From the NCBI GenBank assembly GCA_937919205.1, contig CALFOZ010000177.1, positions 1-36,574 on the forward strand: DNA of 36,574 nt. The letters run 5' to 3'. The stretch is from an uncultured Planctomycetia bacterium (GTDB taxonomy: Bacteria; Planctomycetota; Phycisphaerae; Phycisphaerales; SM1A02). Below the pieces are notes generated by a model that saw nothing but the letters and a program-made list of their open reading frames with translations, was not told where the DNA came from and made no database searches. The position numbers and the translations under genes are program-made. Positions 1-7,962 of this stretch are shown in pieces; position 1 is the first letter of the stretch; every line of letters begins with the position of its first letter.

Positions 1-119
1 GATACAGGGTGTATTACACAGAATGTCGCGGTGAGATCATTGTGCTTCTCGCAGGCGGGGACAAATCGACTCAGCGTAAAGACATTGAGCGCGCAATTTT
101 GCTCGCCAAGAATTTGTAA
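1..119 (+). CDS. RelE/HigB-like addiction module toxin, 3' end only
   Basis: This is the last 38 codons of a gene that starts left of the window, read from base 3 to the TAA at 117-119. The peptide runs YRVYYTE, then a Gly-Glu and a hydrophobic strand, then GGDKSTQ and a helix DIERAILLAKNL. This matches the C-terminus of the phage Gp49-like/HigB group of RelE-superfamily toxins, which act as ribosome-dependent mRNA nucleases. The antitoxin gene follows 10 bases downstream, the usual toxin-first order of this group. The N-terminal part, and so the full active site, cannot be seen, so whether the toxin is intact is unknown. Confidence 0.8.
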   Translation, partial: YRVYYTECRGEIIVLLAGGDKSTQRKDIERAILLAKNL

Positions 120-129
120 GGAAAATAAA

Positions 130-486
130 ATGGCAAATCGCAAGACATCAAAGACAACATCTAGAAGCAAGCGCAAGACCACGTCCAAATCCGCGCACAA
201 GACCAAGACCATTCGCTACGACGTTGCTTCACAACTTCGCACACCCAAAGAAATGGCGGCGTATTTAGAAGCCTGGCTTATGGATGCGCCCGATGACGCC
301 GTTGGCATTGCGCGCGCGCTTGGCGACATTGCCCGCACTTGCGGCATGACACGCGTGGCACGCGACGCGGGACTGAGTCGAGAAAGTCTTTATAAGGCGC
401 TGAGCGAAAATGGCAACCCAAGTTTTGCGACCATTATGAAAGTTGTTCGTGCAGTTGGAGTTCAGTTTCACGCTTCTGCCGCGTGA
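130..486 (+). CDS. HigA-like addiction module antidote protein
   Basis: This 118-residue protein is probably the antitoxin of the preceding RelE/HigB-like toxin. The first 25 or so residues are a Lys/Arg/Ser/Thr-rich tail. Then comes the segment DVASQLRTPKEMAAYLEAWL typical of the COG3636 antidote group, followed by a helix-turn-helix around residues 80-110 (TRVARDAGLSRESLYKALS, then NPSFATIMKVVRAVG). Such proteins bind and neutralise the toxin and repress their own operon. The ATG at 130 was chosen because AAGGA lies seven bases upstream; an open frame continues further upstream to 31 but overlaps the toxin. The basic tail is longer than I expect for the family and may help in DNA binding (inference). 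Confidence 0.85.
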   Translation: MANRKTSKTTSRSKRKTTSKSAHKTKTIRYDVASQLRTPKEMAAYLEAWLMDAPDDAVGIARALGDIARTCGMTRVARDAGLSRESLYKALSENGNPSFATIMKVVRAVGVQFHASAA

Positions 487-521
487 AATGATTCACTCAA
501 ACCGCACTAAGCCAGCGTATT

Positions 522-593
522 TCACAAACCGTCAAGCGTTGCTTGAAGATTTTTCTGTAATTTGCGTAAGACAACCCGCGCCTCATGCCGCAT
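522..593 (-). pseudogene. Possible HepT/HEPN remnant, 23 codons
   Basis: On the minus strand a frame starts with ATG at 593-591, just inside the 3' end of the nucleotidyltransferase gene, and gives MRHEARVVLRKLQKN then a short tail and a stop. MNT-type nucleotidyltransferases are usually followed, with a short overlap, by a HEPN (HepT, DUF86) gene whose product starts with a similar Met-Arg-x-x-Ala-Arg-x-x-Leu pattern. Here the frame stops after 23 residues and no further HEPN-like sequence was found before the antitoxin gene. It may be a decayed partner or just chance. Confidence 0.25.
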
Positions 594-888
594 ATAAAAT
601 CCTGGCGTCGCGGGCCAATGATTCGCGAAGATATGGATTTTCAATTCCACGTTCGGTGATGAGATCGACTGGGTGATCAACCAGAACCGCAAGCTCGCGA
701 CGCAGTGACATGTATGCGCCGAAATAATCAAAGCCTGGAATATCTTTAAAGTCCACCAAGAAATCAACATCAGAGCGCACTGGATCAAAGTCGTCGCGGA
801 CCGCGGATCCCACAAGCGCTAAGCGCGATACTTGCGAGCGCTCACACAACGATTTCACTAAAGCTGGAAGCGCGGAGATGCTGACCAT
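583..888 (-). CDS. MNT-type minimal nucleotidyltransferase
   Basis: This 101-residue protein has the polymerase-beta nucleotidyltransferase signature: LALVGSAVRDDF, then S-D-V-D-F-L-V. That is the GS-(x)n-D-x-D motif that binds metal and NTP. Proteins of this size are usually the MntA part of HepT-MntA toxin-antitoxin pairs, where MntA AMPylates and silences the HEPN RNase. The ATG at 888 gives a normal family start; a TTG at 912 in the same frame would add eight residues. No intact HEPN gene lies next to it: upstream is purM's 3' end and downstream only a 23-codon fragment. The gene is convergent with the antitoxin gene, so two unrelated toxin-antitoxin pieces sit together here. Confidence 0.8.
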   Translation of the reverse strand: MVSISALPALVKSLCERSQVSRLALVGSAVRDDFDPVRSDVDFLVDFKDIPGFDYFGAYMSLRRELAVLVDHPVDLITERGIENPYLRESLARDARILYAA

Positions 889-967
889 GAAGTCAGTATA
901 AGGCGTAAACAAGATATTCTTTCGGCGCCTTGTGCGTGTGTCATTTTGTGTAAGTTAAAACAAACTC

Positions 968-2227
968 CTACTCAAACCGCACTTGCCCCGTGCCTTTTTC
1001 AATGCGACCCATGACCCAGGGCTTCTCGCCTTGGCGCTTTAATTTTTTCATGGCGCCGTCCACAAAGTCTGGTCGCACAATCACGCAATATCCAACGCCC
1101 ATATTGAACACGCGCCACATTTCGGCCTCGTCCACGCCGCCCTTCTCTTGTAAGAAACGGAAAATGGGCGGCACGTTCCATGTCGTGCGATCAACCACGG
1201 CGTCGAATTTTTCGGGATAGGCGCGGCACAAATTGCCTTCAATGCCGGCGCCCGTAATGTGCGCCATGCCCGTGACCACGCGCTTTGATTTGTAACTGCG
1301 CACAAGTTTGGTGATGGCCTTGGCGTAAATGCGCGTGGGCTCCAGCAAAATATCGCCCAGGGTTTTGTCGGTCGACGCGGCGGCGGCGGTTGGAATATTT
1401 TCTTCGTCGTCCGCTGGCTCATCAACTTGCTTGACGCGCTTCTTTTTATTTTTGCCCGCAAGCACAGGCAATTCCTGCGCGCATAATTCGGGATAGACCT
1501 TGTTCAAATCCAACTTGGCCTCTTTGATAATGCGCCGCACAAGCGCGTAGCCGTTGGAATGCACGCCACTGGAACGCAAACCAATAATCACATCGCCCTT
1601 CTTCACGCGCTTAGGATCAATCGCGCGGTCCATGTCCACCACGCCCACGGCGAAACCGGCGATGTCAAAATCACCAGGCTTATAAATGTCGGGCATCTCG
1701 GCGCACTCGCCGCCAATCAGCGCGCAACCGGCAATCTCGCAACCCGCGGCGACGCCCTGAATAATGGTTGCGGTTTCCTGCGGACGAATTCTGCTGAGGC
1801 CCAGGTAATCAAGAAAGAACAACGGCTCCGCGCCTTGCACAATGAGATCGTTCACATTCATGGCCACGCAATCAATGCCGATGGAATCAAGCCGACCCAT
1901 TTCAACCGCAAGCACAACTTTGGTTCCAACTCCGTCGGTGCACGCCACAAGAACCGGGTCCTTGTAATTACGCTTGAACATTTTCTCTTTGAAGTCCAGG
2001 CGAAACATGGCGGCGAAACTTCCGTAGGCGCCAAGCACGCGCGACGAATGCGTGCGACGCAGTGCGGGCTTGATGAGATCAACCACGGCGTCGCCCGCGT
2101 CCATGTCCACGCCAGATTGTGCGTAGGTGAGACCAGTTGAAATTTGCGATGCATGCGCGCTGGCCTGGCTCGCTGTTGAATCATCGCTTGCCGCAACTTC
2201 ATTGTTGTTTTTTGCCGCAAAGTCCAT
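968..2227 (-). CDS. purM: Phosphoribosylformylglycinamidine cyclo-ligase (AIR synthetase)
   Basis: PurM catalyses the ATP-dependent ring closure of FGAM to AIR in purine biosynthesis, in the cytosol. The 419-residue product has the family's glycine-rich and acidic motifs: SGVDMDAGD near residue 39, CTDGVGTK near 96, NVNDL near 124, GGECAEMPD near 172, [12 protein letters not shown] near 216 and ITGAGIEGN near 324. Known enzymes are about 345 residues. The excess comes from a Ser/Ala-rich N-terminal tail of about 30 residues and an insertion at about 257-288 made of a basic run (KNKKKR), an acidic run (DDEEN) and poly-Ala. The start at 2227 is the only upstream ATG. The gene diverges from sucD with only 39 bases between start codons. 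Confidence 0.96.
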   Translation of the reverse strand: MDFAAKNNNEVAASDDSTASQASAHASQISTGLTYAQSGVDMDAGDAVVDLIKPALRRTHSSRVLGAYGSFAAMFRLDFKEKMFKRNYKDPVLVACTDGVGTKVVLAVEMGRLDSIGIDCVAMNVNDLIVQGAEPLFFLDYLGLSRIRPQETATIIQGVAAGCEIAGCALIGGECAEMPDIYKPGDFDIAGFAVGVVDMDRAIDPKRVKKGDVIIGLRSSGVHSNGYALVRRIIKEAKLDLNKVYPELCAQELPVLAGKNKKKRVKQVDEPADDEENIPTAAAASTDKTLGDILLEPTRIYAKAITKLVRSYKSKRVVTGMAHITGAGIEGNLCRAYPEKFDAVVDRTTWNVPPIFRFLQEKGGVDEAEMWRVFNMGVGYCVIVRPDFVDGAMKKLKRQGEKPWVMGRIEKGTGQVRFE

Positions 2228-2266
2228 GCGCAGATGGTACTGACAGAATCACGCTATCTTTACGTA

Positions 2267-3217
2267 ATGAGCATTTTGATCGACGCCGCAACACGTGTGA
2301 TTTGTCAAGGAATTACTGGATCCGCAGGCGCGACCCACACCAAGGGTTGCCTTGATTACGGAACCAAGATGGTTGGCGGCACCACGCCCGGCAAGGGCGG
2401 CACCAAGGACGCGAATGGTTTGCCCGTATTCAACACAGTGGCGCATGCGGTGCGCGAGACCGGCGCCAACGCGACCATGATTTTTGTTCCGCCGCCATTT
2501 GCGGCCGACGCAATTCTTGAAGCGGCCGACGCGGGCATTGCGCTGATCTGTTGCATTACTGAAGGCGTGCCCGTGCAAGACATGGTTCGTACGCGCGCTG
2601 TGCTTGATGAAACGTATCCGCACATCACGCTGGTTGGTCCAAATTGTCCCGGCGTTATTACGCCTGGTCGCTTGAAGCCCGATGGCGGCGGTTATGAAGG
2701 CGGATGCAAAATTGGAATTATGCCGGGCTACATTCATTTGCACCGCGCCGATGCCAAGCAACGCAAGGCCGTTGGAATTGTTAGCCGCTCCGGCACGCTG
2801 ACCTATGAGGCGGTGTGGCAATGTTCGCGCATTGGAATTGGTCAGAGCACGTGCGTTGGTATTGGTGGCGATCCGGTGAAGGGTTTGAATTTCATCGAGA
2901 CGCTTTCTATGTTCAACTGCGATCAAGAGACCGAAGGCGTGATCATGATTGGCGAGATTGGCGGTCAAGATGAAATTGACGCGGCCGAATGGATTCGCGT
3001 GAACATGAAGAAACCAGTTGCGGCGTTTATCGCTGGTCGCACGGCACCAAAAGGAAAACGCATGGGTCACGCGGGCGCGATTATTGGCGGCGCCAACGAT
3101 ACGGCGCAGGCCAAGATGGACGCACTGACCAGGTGCGGCGTGCATGTTGCGCAAAGCCCCGCGGATTTGGGCAGCACCATGGCCAAGGCGCTTGGGTTGC
3201 AAGCCGTTCTAGTTTGA
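2267..3217 (+). CDS. sucD: Succinyl-CoA ligase, alpha subunit
   Basis: SucD is the CoA-binding, phospho-histidine subunit of the TCA-cycle enzyme that interconverts succinyl-CoA and succinate with substrate-level phosphorylation. The product begins [18 protein letters not shown], exactly the usual family start, so the ATG at 2267 was preferred over a GTG/ATG-type start at 2234. [11 protein letters not shown] (near 124), [10 protein letters not shown] (near 173) and the active-site GHAGA with His268 are present. At 316 residues it is longer than the usual 290. Two extra stretches, a Gly-rich one at about 135-146 and a charged one at about 158-167, flank the CKIGIMPG motif. The beta-subunit gene sucC is not in this window, which is unusual since the two are often adjacent. 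Confidence 0.95.
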   Translation: MSILIDAATRVICQGITGSAGATHTKGCLDYGTKMVGGTTPGKGGTKDANGLPVFNTVAHAVRETGANATMIFVPPPFAADAILEAADAGIALICCITEGVPVQDMVRTRAVLDETYPHITLVGPNCPGVITPGRLKPDGGGYEGGCKIGIMPGYIHLHRADAKQRKAVGIVSRSGTLTYEAVWQCSRIGIGQSTCVGIGGDPVKGLNFIETLSMFNCDQETEGVIMIGEIGGQDEIDAAEWIRVNMKKPVAAFIAGRTAPKGKRMGHAGAIIGGANDTAQAKMDALTRCGVHVAQSPADLGSTMAKALGLQAVLV

Positions 3218-3364
3218 TTAAATGTGAATCTGCTTCGCTGGCGTTGCGGCGCGTGAACAAGAGATTTATTTCATATTTTTGCGTGATGCTTATGTAATTG
3301 ATGCGTAATTTTTGCGGTGAATTGTCTTTTAGTAGGTCACGCTCATATGCTGTGAAGAACTGAA

Positions 3365-4333
3365 ATGAAACATTTGCGAACCACAATTCTTTCCAGCCTG
3401 GCGTTTGCGTTGTGCATTGCGCTACCCGCCTTCGCGCGTGAAGAAACCAAAACACTTTCGCGCATCGCCGTGATTGGCGCAAGCATGAGCGATGGCTTTG
3501 GAGTGCGTGTTACAACCACGCTTCCTGACGGAAAGAAAATTTCAGAGGGAGTGAACTTGGCTGAGTTGGTGAAAGTCTCATGCAAAGACCCGGCGGTGGT
3601 GGTGAGCAACTACACAAGCAGTATGTATTTCATGAATCCGGCGCGCACCGCCCAAAGTAGCGCCACGCGCGCGTGCGGCGACAACGCGCAAGAAATGCCA
3701 ACCTGCGTATTGGCTGTTGATTGGCTGTTCTGGAACGGTTACGGAATCAGCAACGTGAGGGGCGAGAAATTATCCAGCGACACGGAACGCATGGAGTTGC
3801 TGGACAACGCGCTTGCGTGTCTTGAACCAATGTGCGCGGCGAACATTCCAATTGTGCTGGGAGATTTTCCAGACATGCACAGCGCGATTGGCGGCGGGAT
3901 GATTTCCGCGCCCATGGTTCCATCGGTTGAATGCTTGGCGGCGCTGAATGCGCGCGTGGCGCAGTGGGCGCTGACGAAAAAAAATGTGTGCATTGTGCCG
4001 CTTTCGAAATTGACCCAGGATCTTTTGCAAAAGAAACCGATTCACGCCGCGGGCCGCGAGTGGGACGCGCAAACCCTTGGGCCGTTGTTGCAGAAGGACC
4101 GCTTGCATCCAACATTCGCTGGAACGGTGACGGTATTGGCGGCCACGCTTGACGCGCTGGACACAAAGACAGACAACGCCGCGCTGAAAGGTTTTGAAAT
4201 TGATCCAGCCGTGCTACGCGAACGATTTGTCACGCAACTGAGGGCTAGCGCCGAGGAACCGGACCAAGTTGCGCCCGCGGCGCCAGTGACGCAACCAGAT
4301 TCAAAGATTCCCGCAGTGGCGCCCGCGAAATAA
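3365..4333 (+). CDS. Secreted SGNH/GDSL-type hydrolase-like protein
   Basis: The 322-residue product starts with a clear signal peptide (MKHLRTTI, a hydrophobic core, then PAFA and Arg) with cleavage near residue 24. The mature protein begins with IAVIGASMSDGFG, the block I pattern of SGNH hydrolases with a candidate catalytic Ser40, and has DRLHPTFAGT with Asp245 and His248 near the end, the block V pattern. FWN near 122-124 may supply the Asn. Such enzymes cut esters, often acetyl groups on sugars, outside the cytoplasm; the substrate here is unknown. Several cysteines suggest disulfides. The tail after residue 290 is Pro/Ala-rich. The gene is convergent with the next one, with 11 bases between stop codons. 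The 147 bases upstream show no clear promoter or terminator. Confidence 0.75.
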   Translation: MKHLRTTILSSLAFALCIALPAFAREETKTLSRIAVIGASMSDGFGVRVTTTLPDGKKISEGVNLAELVKVSCKDPAVVVSNYTSSMYFMNPARTAQSSATRACGDNAQEMPTCVLAVDWLFWNGYGISNVRGEKLSSDTERMELLDNALACLEPMCAANIPIVLGDFPDMHSAIGGGMISAPMVPSVECLAALNARVAQWALTKKNVCIVPLSKLTQDLLQKKPIHAAGREWDAQTLGPLLQKDRLHPTFAGTVTVLAATLDALDTKTDNAALKGFEIDPAVLRERFVTQLRASAEEPDQVAPAAPVTQPDSKIPAVAPAK

Positions 4334-4344
4334 GTTGGACGCCA

Positions 4345-6384
4345 TTAAGACTGGTTTGCAAGTTCCTGCAACAACTTCACTTGATTTTGATCCTTTTCTT
4401 TTTCAATCGCCTTCATAATTGCGCCGCGCGCGCGATCCGCGCTGGTGGCTTTGGCAAGAACCGGCATCAATCTTCTCCAATCATTCACGGGCCATGTTGG
4501 CCGTATCGCTTGCTGAAAAATGAGAACAGTATCCGCGTCGTTTAATTGATTCAATTGCTCGCCCCAAAGTTGCCACAACATGTCTTTGTCGCGCGCGGTT
4601 GGTTCGGGCACCATTCGATACGCCACAAGAAATTGATCGGCGTTGCGTTGACGAAACAATGGCTCTAATGCGAGGGCCGACAGACGAGGCGCGAAAGATT
4701 TTGCGGCGCATGTCATCCAAAATTGCGCAGAAATCTTGTCTTGGCCACACTGAATTAATTCACGCATGGCCGCGATGCTCGTGCCGCCATCTTTATCATC
4801 CTTGCTTTGCGCCAAAAGTTTTTTGCAATTCACCAACACATCTTCTTGACCAGGCACTGGCGGAGGCGGCGCCTTGCGCGGCGGCAGTACCAGGGAGTTG
4901 GGCGCTTGAATCAACATGAATGGATCACCAAGCGTGGCCACGCGCCATGGCAAAGCAAATGGGCCGGTCCACACTCGCGACGCGATCAGAAATGGAACAT
5001 AGTTGACGCAACGCGAGAGCACTTCTGCGGGAGGCGAAAATGCCGGAAGAAAAGGCTCAAAAACACTGCCCACATAGGCGTACACGCCGGACTCAAGCCA
5101 ACGACCGCCAATACTTTCGTGGGCGGATGGTGACGTGAGCGACCACGAATGAATCATGTGCAATGCGAGCGGCCTACTTAAAATTGGAACATCTCCAGGC
5201 GCTCCCCTCTCTTGAATTGGAACTGATCCAGGATTTCCAATGTCAAAAAAATCCGAGTTGCCCGATGAATTCACAAATAACACATCGCTAGAAAAACCCT
5301 GCGCGAGCATTTTCCGCCAATCCGCCATGTGACCCTTTGGGCCGGACCACAAAGTTGTTGTGAAACCAAGTGGCGGCAATTTCACCGCCAAATCAGTGAA
5401 GTCATAGGCGGAAAAATTGGCGGATTGATAGCCGCTGAATGCGCCAATTGAGGGACGCGATAAAAATAAACTACTCATGGCGGCGTACGCGCAGTAACGC
5501 GATGTGCCAAATATGGAACCACAAAAAGCGTAGCGCGAACCGTCCGCGTTTCTGCACAGCGCGTCGGTGGTGGCCACCGGATCGGTTGATTTAATTGCAG
5601 GCATGCCGCCCCCGCTTGGACGAATGTTGGCTGGCACATCAATCGTGGTTTTTTGCGCGGTGGTTCTACACAAGGCCAGTCCGTCAAGCGCGTCGCCAAG
5701 ATTGGCGTAGGGAAGTCCAGTGGCGACGAAGGCTTGCTCAACCTGTTTGGAAAGATCGCTGAATTGATCCGAAGAAAGTTGATCGTTGACGCCGCCAAAG
5801 TTGCCTTCAATAAAAAATGGAACAAGACCGCGGCCCGCCGCGAGCGCCACTCCCGCAACCCACGCTGGATCGGATGTATCCATGATGGCGATGCCGGGTG
5901 GCGTATAGGTTTGGGCCGTGATGGCGCTCAGAGGCGGCATGTTGGGCGCCGAAGCATTCCATGCGCTTGACACTGCGTTGGCGATCGCGGCCTTCAACGC
6001 GGCGGGATCATCAACATTGGGCGCCTTCTCAATGCGGCGCAGAACTTGCGCGGGCTTGAACGCGCGGATGAATTGCGGCGCGAAGATGTCGTCCTCTATC
6101 AACACTGGCCAGCGCGCTTCAAGACGCCAGTGGGAAATTTCATCAAGGAATGAAGCCTCATCTTTCACCAATACCACGCGATCAAGCGTTGGGATTTTCG
6201 CCTCCACCCCGGCCACGCGCAGACCAAGTTCAACGCACCAAGGAGTTTTTTGCGCGGTCTGGTTTGCCGTAGCGGGCGCAGTGGCTTGCGGCGCGGCGGC
6301 AAACATGACCATGCATATTGCAATTGCCACGGGCGCCACACAATGTTGAATGCATTTCAAACTGTTCGTGCGAGTTGATGTCAT
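4345..6384 (-). CDS. Large secreted protein of unknown function, possibly peptidase C25-like fold
   Basis: I do not recognise this 679-residue protein. The ATG at 6384 gives a plausible signal peptide (short basic start, hydrophobic stretch VAPVAIAICMVMFAAAP, then Ala/Pro/Thr-rich). The open frame runs 120 codons further upstream, but that part overlaps the methyltransferase gene and looks like non-coding translation. The middle has strand-like segments such as SSDVLFVNSSGNSD and GGRWLESGVYAYVGS that recall the C-terminal half of gingipain-type (C25) folds, but no His-Cys pair is evident, so protease activity is not claimed. After a Pro-rich linker (PPRKAPPPPVPG, near residue 515) the last 150 residues look all-helical. 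It is probably exported to the periplasm or surface. Confidence 0.6.
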   Translation of the reverse strand: MTSTRTNSLKCIQHCVAPVAIAICMVMFAAAPQATAPATANQTAQKTPWCVELGLRVAGVEAKIPTLDRVVLVKDEASFLDEISHWRLEARWPVLIEDDIFAPQFIRAFKPAQVLRRIEKAPNVDDPAALKAAIANAVSSAWNASAPNMPPLSAITAQTYTPPGIAIMDTSDPAWVAGVALAAGRGLVPFFIEGNFGGVNDQLSSDQFSDLSKQVEQAFVATGLPYANLGDALDGLALCRTTAQKTTIDVPANIRPSGGGMPAIKSTDPVATTDALCRNADGSRYAFCGSIFGTSRYCAYAAMSSLFLSRPSIGAFSGYQSANFSAYDFTDLAVKLPPLGFTTTLWSGPKGHMADWRKMLAQGFSSDVLFVNSSGNSDFFDIGNPGSVPIQERGAPGDVPILSRPLALHMIHSWSLTSPSAHESIGGRWLESGVYAYVGSVFEPFLPAFSPPAEVLSRCVNYVPFLIASRVWTGPFALPWRVATLGDPFMLIQAPNSLVLPPRKAPPPPVPGQEDVLVNCKKLLAQSKDDKDGGTSIAAMRELIQCGQDKISAQFWMTCAAKSFAPRLSALALEPLFRQRNADQFLVAYRMVPEPTARDKDMLWQLWGEQLNQLNDADTVLIFQQAIRPTWPVNDWRRLMPVLAKATSADRARGAIMKAIEKEKDQNQVKLLQELANQS

Positions 6385-7135
6385 GTCAATGATGATAGAG
6401 TCGAAGGCGATTGTGACGACCCGCCCCACCGAACTTGAAGGCATGGATGAACCCAACGCGTCGCAGTTGGACATGGACGCAAGCTTTGAATTTATTCGGC
6501 GAGTAAATCGTCTGGCTGGTGGTTTTTTGGCTTTCAAACACGCAATCCGCGTGGCGTTGCGTGGGCGCGGCCATAGCAGTGAGCCGCTGGAAATTTTGGA
6601 CGTGGGCACTGGTTGCGCGGATCTTCCGATTGCCATTGTGGCGTGGGCGTTGCGCCACAATATTCCCATTCGTGTGACGGCTATTGATCCGCACGCTGGT
6701 TCAATTGCGGCGGCGAACGAATGCTTGAGCGCGTACGGCGCCAATGCAAATTTTATTCAGCTTGCGCAGTGCGGCCTTGACGATGTTGCGCAACAGTGGC
6801 GCAAACGAACATGGGATGTGGTGCACGCCGCCATGATGTTGCACCACTTTCCAGATGAGCGCGTGCCCGCGGCGCTTGCAACCATGGGCCGCGCCAGTAG
6901 CGGCCTTGTGGTGTGGAATGATTTATGGCGCACGCGCATGAGCGCGACGATTGTGCATGCGCTGACCATGTTCTCGAGCGAGTTTGTGCGCCACGACGCG
7001 CGCCTGAGCGTTGCGAAAGGTTTTTCACGCGGAGAAATTCTGCATCATGTCAGCCGCGCGGGCTTGCACACGGACGCGCTTTCAATGAATCCATTCACCG
7101 CGCGATTTTTATTGCTGGCCACCCCAGTGCATTGA
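6383..7135 (+). CDS. SAM-dependent class I methyltransferase
   Basis: The 250-residue product has motif I LDVGTGCADLPIAI (from about residue 72), an acidic strand-2 end VTAIDPHAG, and DVVHAAMMLHHFPD as motif IV region, so it binds S-adenosylmethionine with a Rossmann fold. The N-terminal RPTELEGMDEP and RRVNRLAGG resemble a bacterial group that begins with R-x-E-L-M-D-D-P and is often found with lipid or isoprenoid biosynthesis genes; the substrate is unknown. The start is uncertain: ATGs lie at 6383, 6389 and 6392. With the first, the start codon shares the bases CATG (6382-6385) with the start of the divergent secreted-protein gene, leaving no room for promoters between them, so one of the two starts may lie further in. 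It ends 5 bases before the convergent glpF. Confidence 0.8.
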   Translation: MSMMIESKAIVTTRPTELEGMDEPNASQLDMDASFEFIRRVNRLAGGFLAFKHAIRVALRGRGHSSEPLEILDVGTGCADLPIAIVAWALRHNIPIRVTAIDPHAGSIAAANECLSAYGANANFIQLAQCGLDDVAQQWRKRTWDVVHAAMMLHHFPDERVPAALATMGRASSGLVVWNDLWRTRMSATIVHALTMFSSEFVRHDARLSVAKGFSRGEILHHVSRAGLHTDALSMNPFTARFLLLATPVH

Positions 7136-7140
7136 GCGCG

Positions 7141-7902
7141 TCACCCCGCGGCCACAACGCTTGCCGTATTGAGCGCTTTGAAAATCCACGCCGCCAACAA
7201 ACCGCCCGCAAGCGGACCAAAAATTGGAATCCACGAGTAGCCCCAATCGCTTGAACCCTTGTTTGGAATTGGCAAGAGCGCGTGCGCAATGCGTGGCGCG
7301 AAGTCGCGCGCGGGATTGATGGCGTAGCCCGTTGAGCCGCCCAAACACAAACCAATCGCGAACACCAACAACGCCACGGGCAACACACCAATGGCACCCA
7401 AACTCATTTTCACAACACTGCCATCGTTCATGTTCAACTGCGCGTCTTTGAGCGACAGAATTCCAAAAATTAAAATGCCGGTGGAAATGACTTCCGTTAC
7501 AAAGTTTGACAGCGGCGCGCGAATGGCTGGCGCGTTGCAGAACACGCCTAGTTTTGTTGGCCCATCGGGCGTCTTTGCCCAATGCGGCAAATATGAAATC
7601 CACATCAGCACCGCGCCCACAAATCCGCCCAGCATTTGCGCGGTGATGTACGACGAAACTTTGTCGCCATCAAAGACGCCGGCGCACCACAAACCAATTG
7701 TGACCGCGGGATTTAAATGCGCGCCACTGGCGGCCGCAACGCAATACACCGCCACAAATACCGCCACACCCCAACCGGCGCACATGGCCAACCAACCCGC
7801 GTTGTTGCCTTTGGTGCGAGCCAAACAATTATTGGCAACCACGGAATCTCCAATTAAAACCAATAGTGCGGTGCCCACAAATTCGCCCATGAACGGTGTC
7901 AT
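7141..7902 (-). CDS. glpF: Aquaglyceroporin, glycerol uptake facilitator
   Basis: This 253-residue inner-membrane channel of the MIP family has both half-helix motifs: HLNPAVT near residue 62-68 and AINPARD near 194-200. The Asp after the second NPA-Arg is the mark of glycerol-conducting members as opposed to strict water channels. Six membrane segments can be traced, starting at FVGTALLVLIGDSVV. The start was set at the ATG at 7902 (MTPFMGEFVGT); the frame is open to 7929 with another Met at 7914. No glycerol kinase or dehydrogenase gene is near, so a role in glycerol use is not shown by context. It is convergent with the methyltransferase gene and divergent from the ydcF-like gene. Confidence 0.92.
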   Translation of the reverse strand: MTPFMGEFVGTALLVLIGDSVVANNCLARTKGNNAGWLAMCAGWGVAVFVAVYCVAAASGAHLNPAVTIGLWCAGVFDGDKVSSYITAQMLGGFVGAVLMWISYLPHWAKTPDGPTKLGVFCNAPAIRAPLSNFVTEVISTGILIFGILSLKDAQLNMNDGSVVKMSLGAIGVLPVALLVFAIGLCLGGSTGYAINPARDFAPRIAHALLPIPNKGSSDWGYSWIPIFGPLAGGLLAAWIFKALNTASVVAAG

Positions 7903-7962
7903 GCGTGAAAGCATACGGACAGATCTCACTCCGTGCGAATGCGGGTTACTCTTTCAAGCGCC

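Noticed and set aside
1559-2140. A 193-codon open frame antisense to purM
   Set aside because: It lies fully within the conserved purM gene and its translation resembles no domain.
2249-3202. A 317-codon open frame antisense to sucD
   Set aside because: The sucD frame matches a well-known family over its whole length; the antisense frame gives His/Arg/Asn-rich low-quality sequence and is open because of the codon bias.
3218-3364. Terminator or promoter in the gap after sucD
   Set aside because: The bases are AT-richer than the genes but no hairpin with a T-run and no good -35/-10 pair was found.
6385-6744. The 120-codon upstream extension of the large secreted protein
   Set aside because: It overlaps the conserved methyltransferase gene on the other strand and would hide the signal peptide that starts at 6384.
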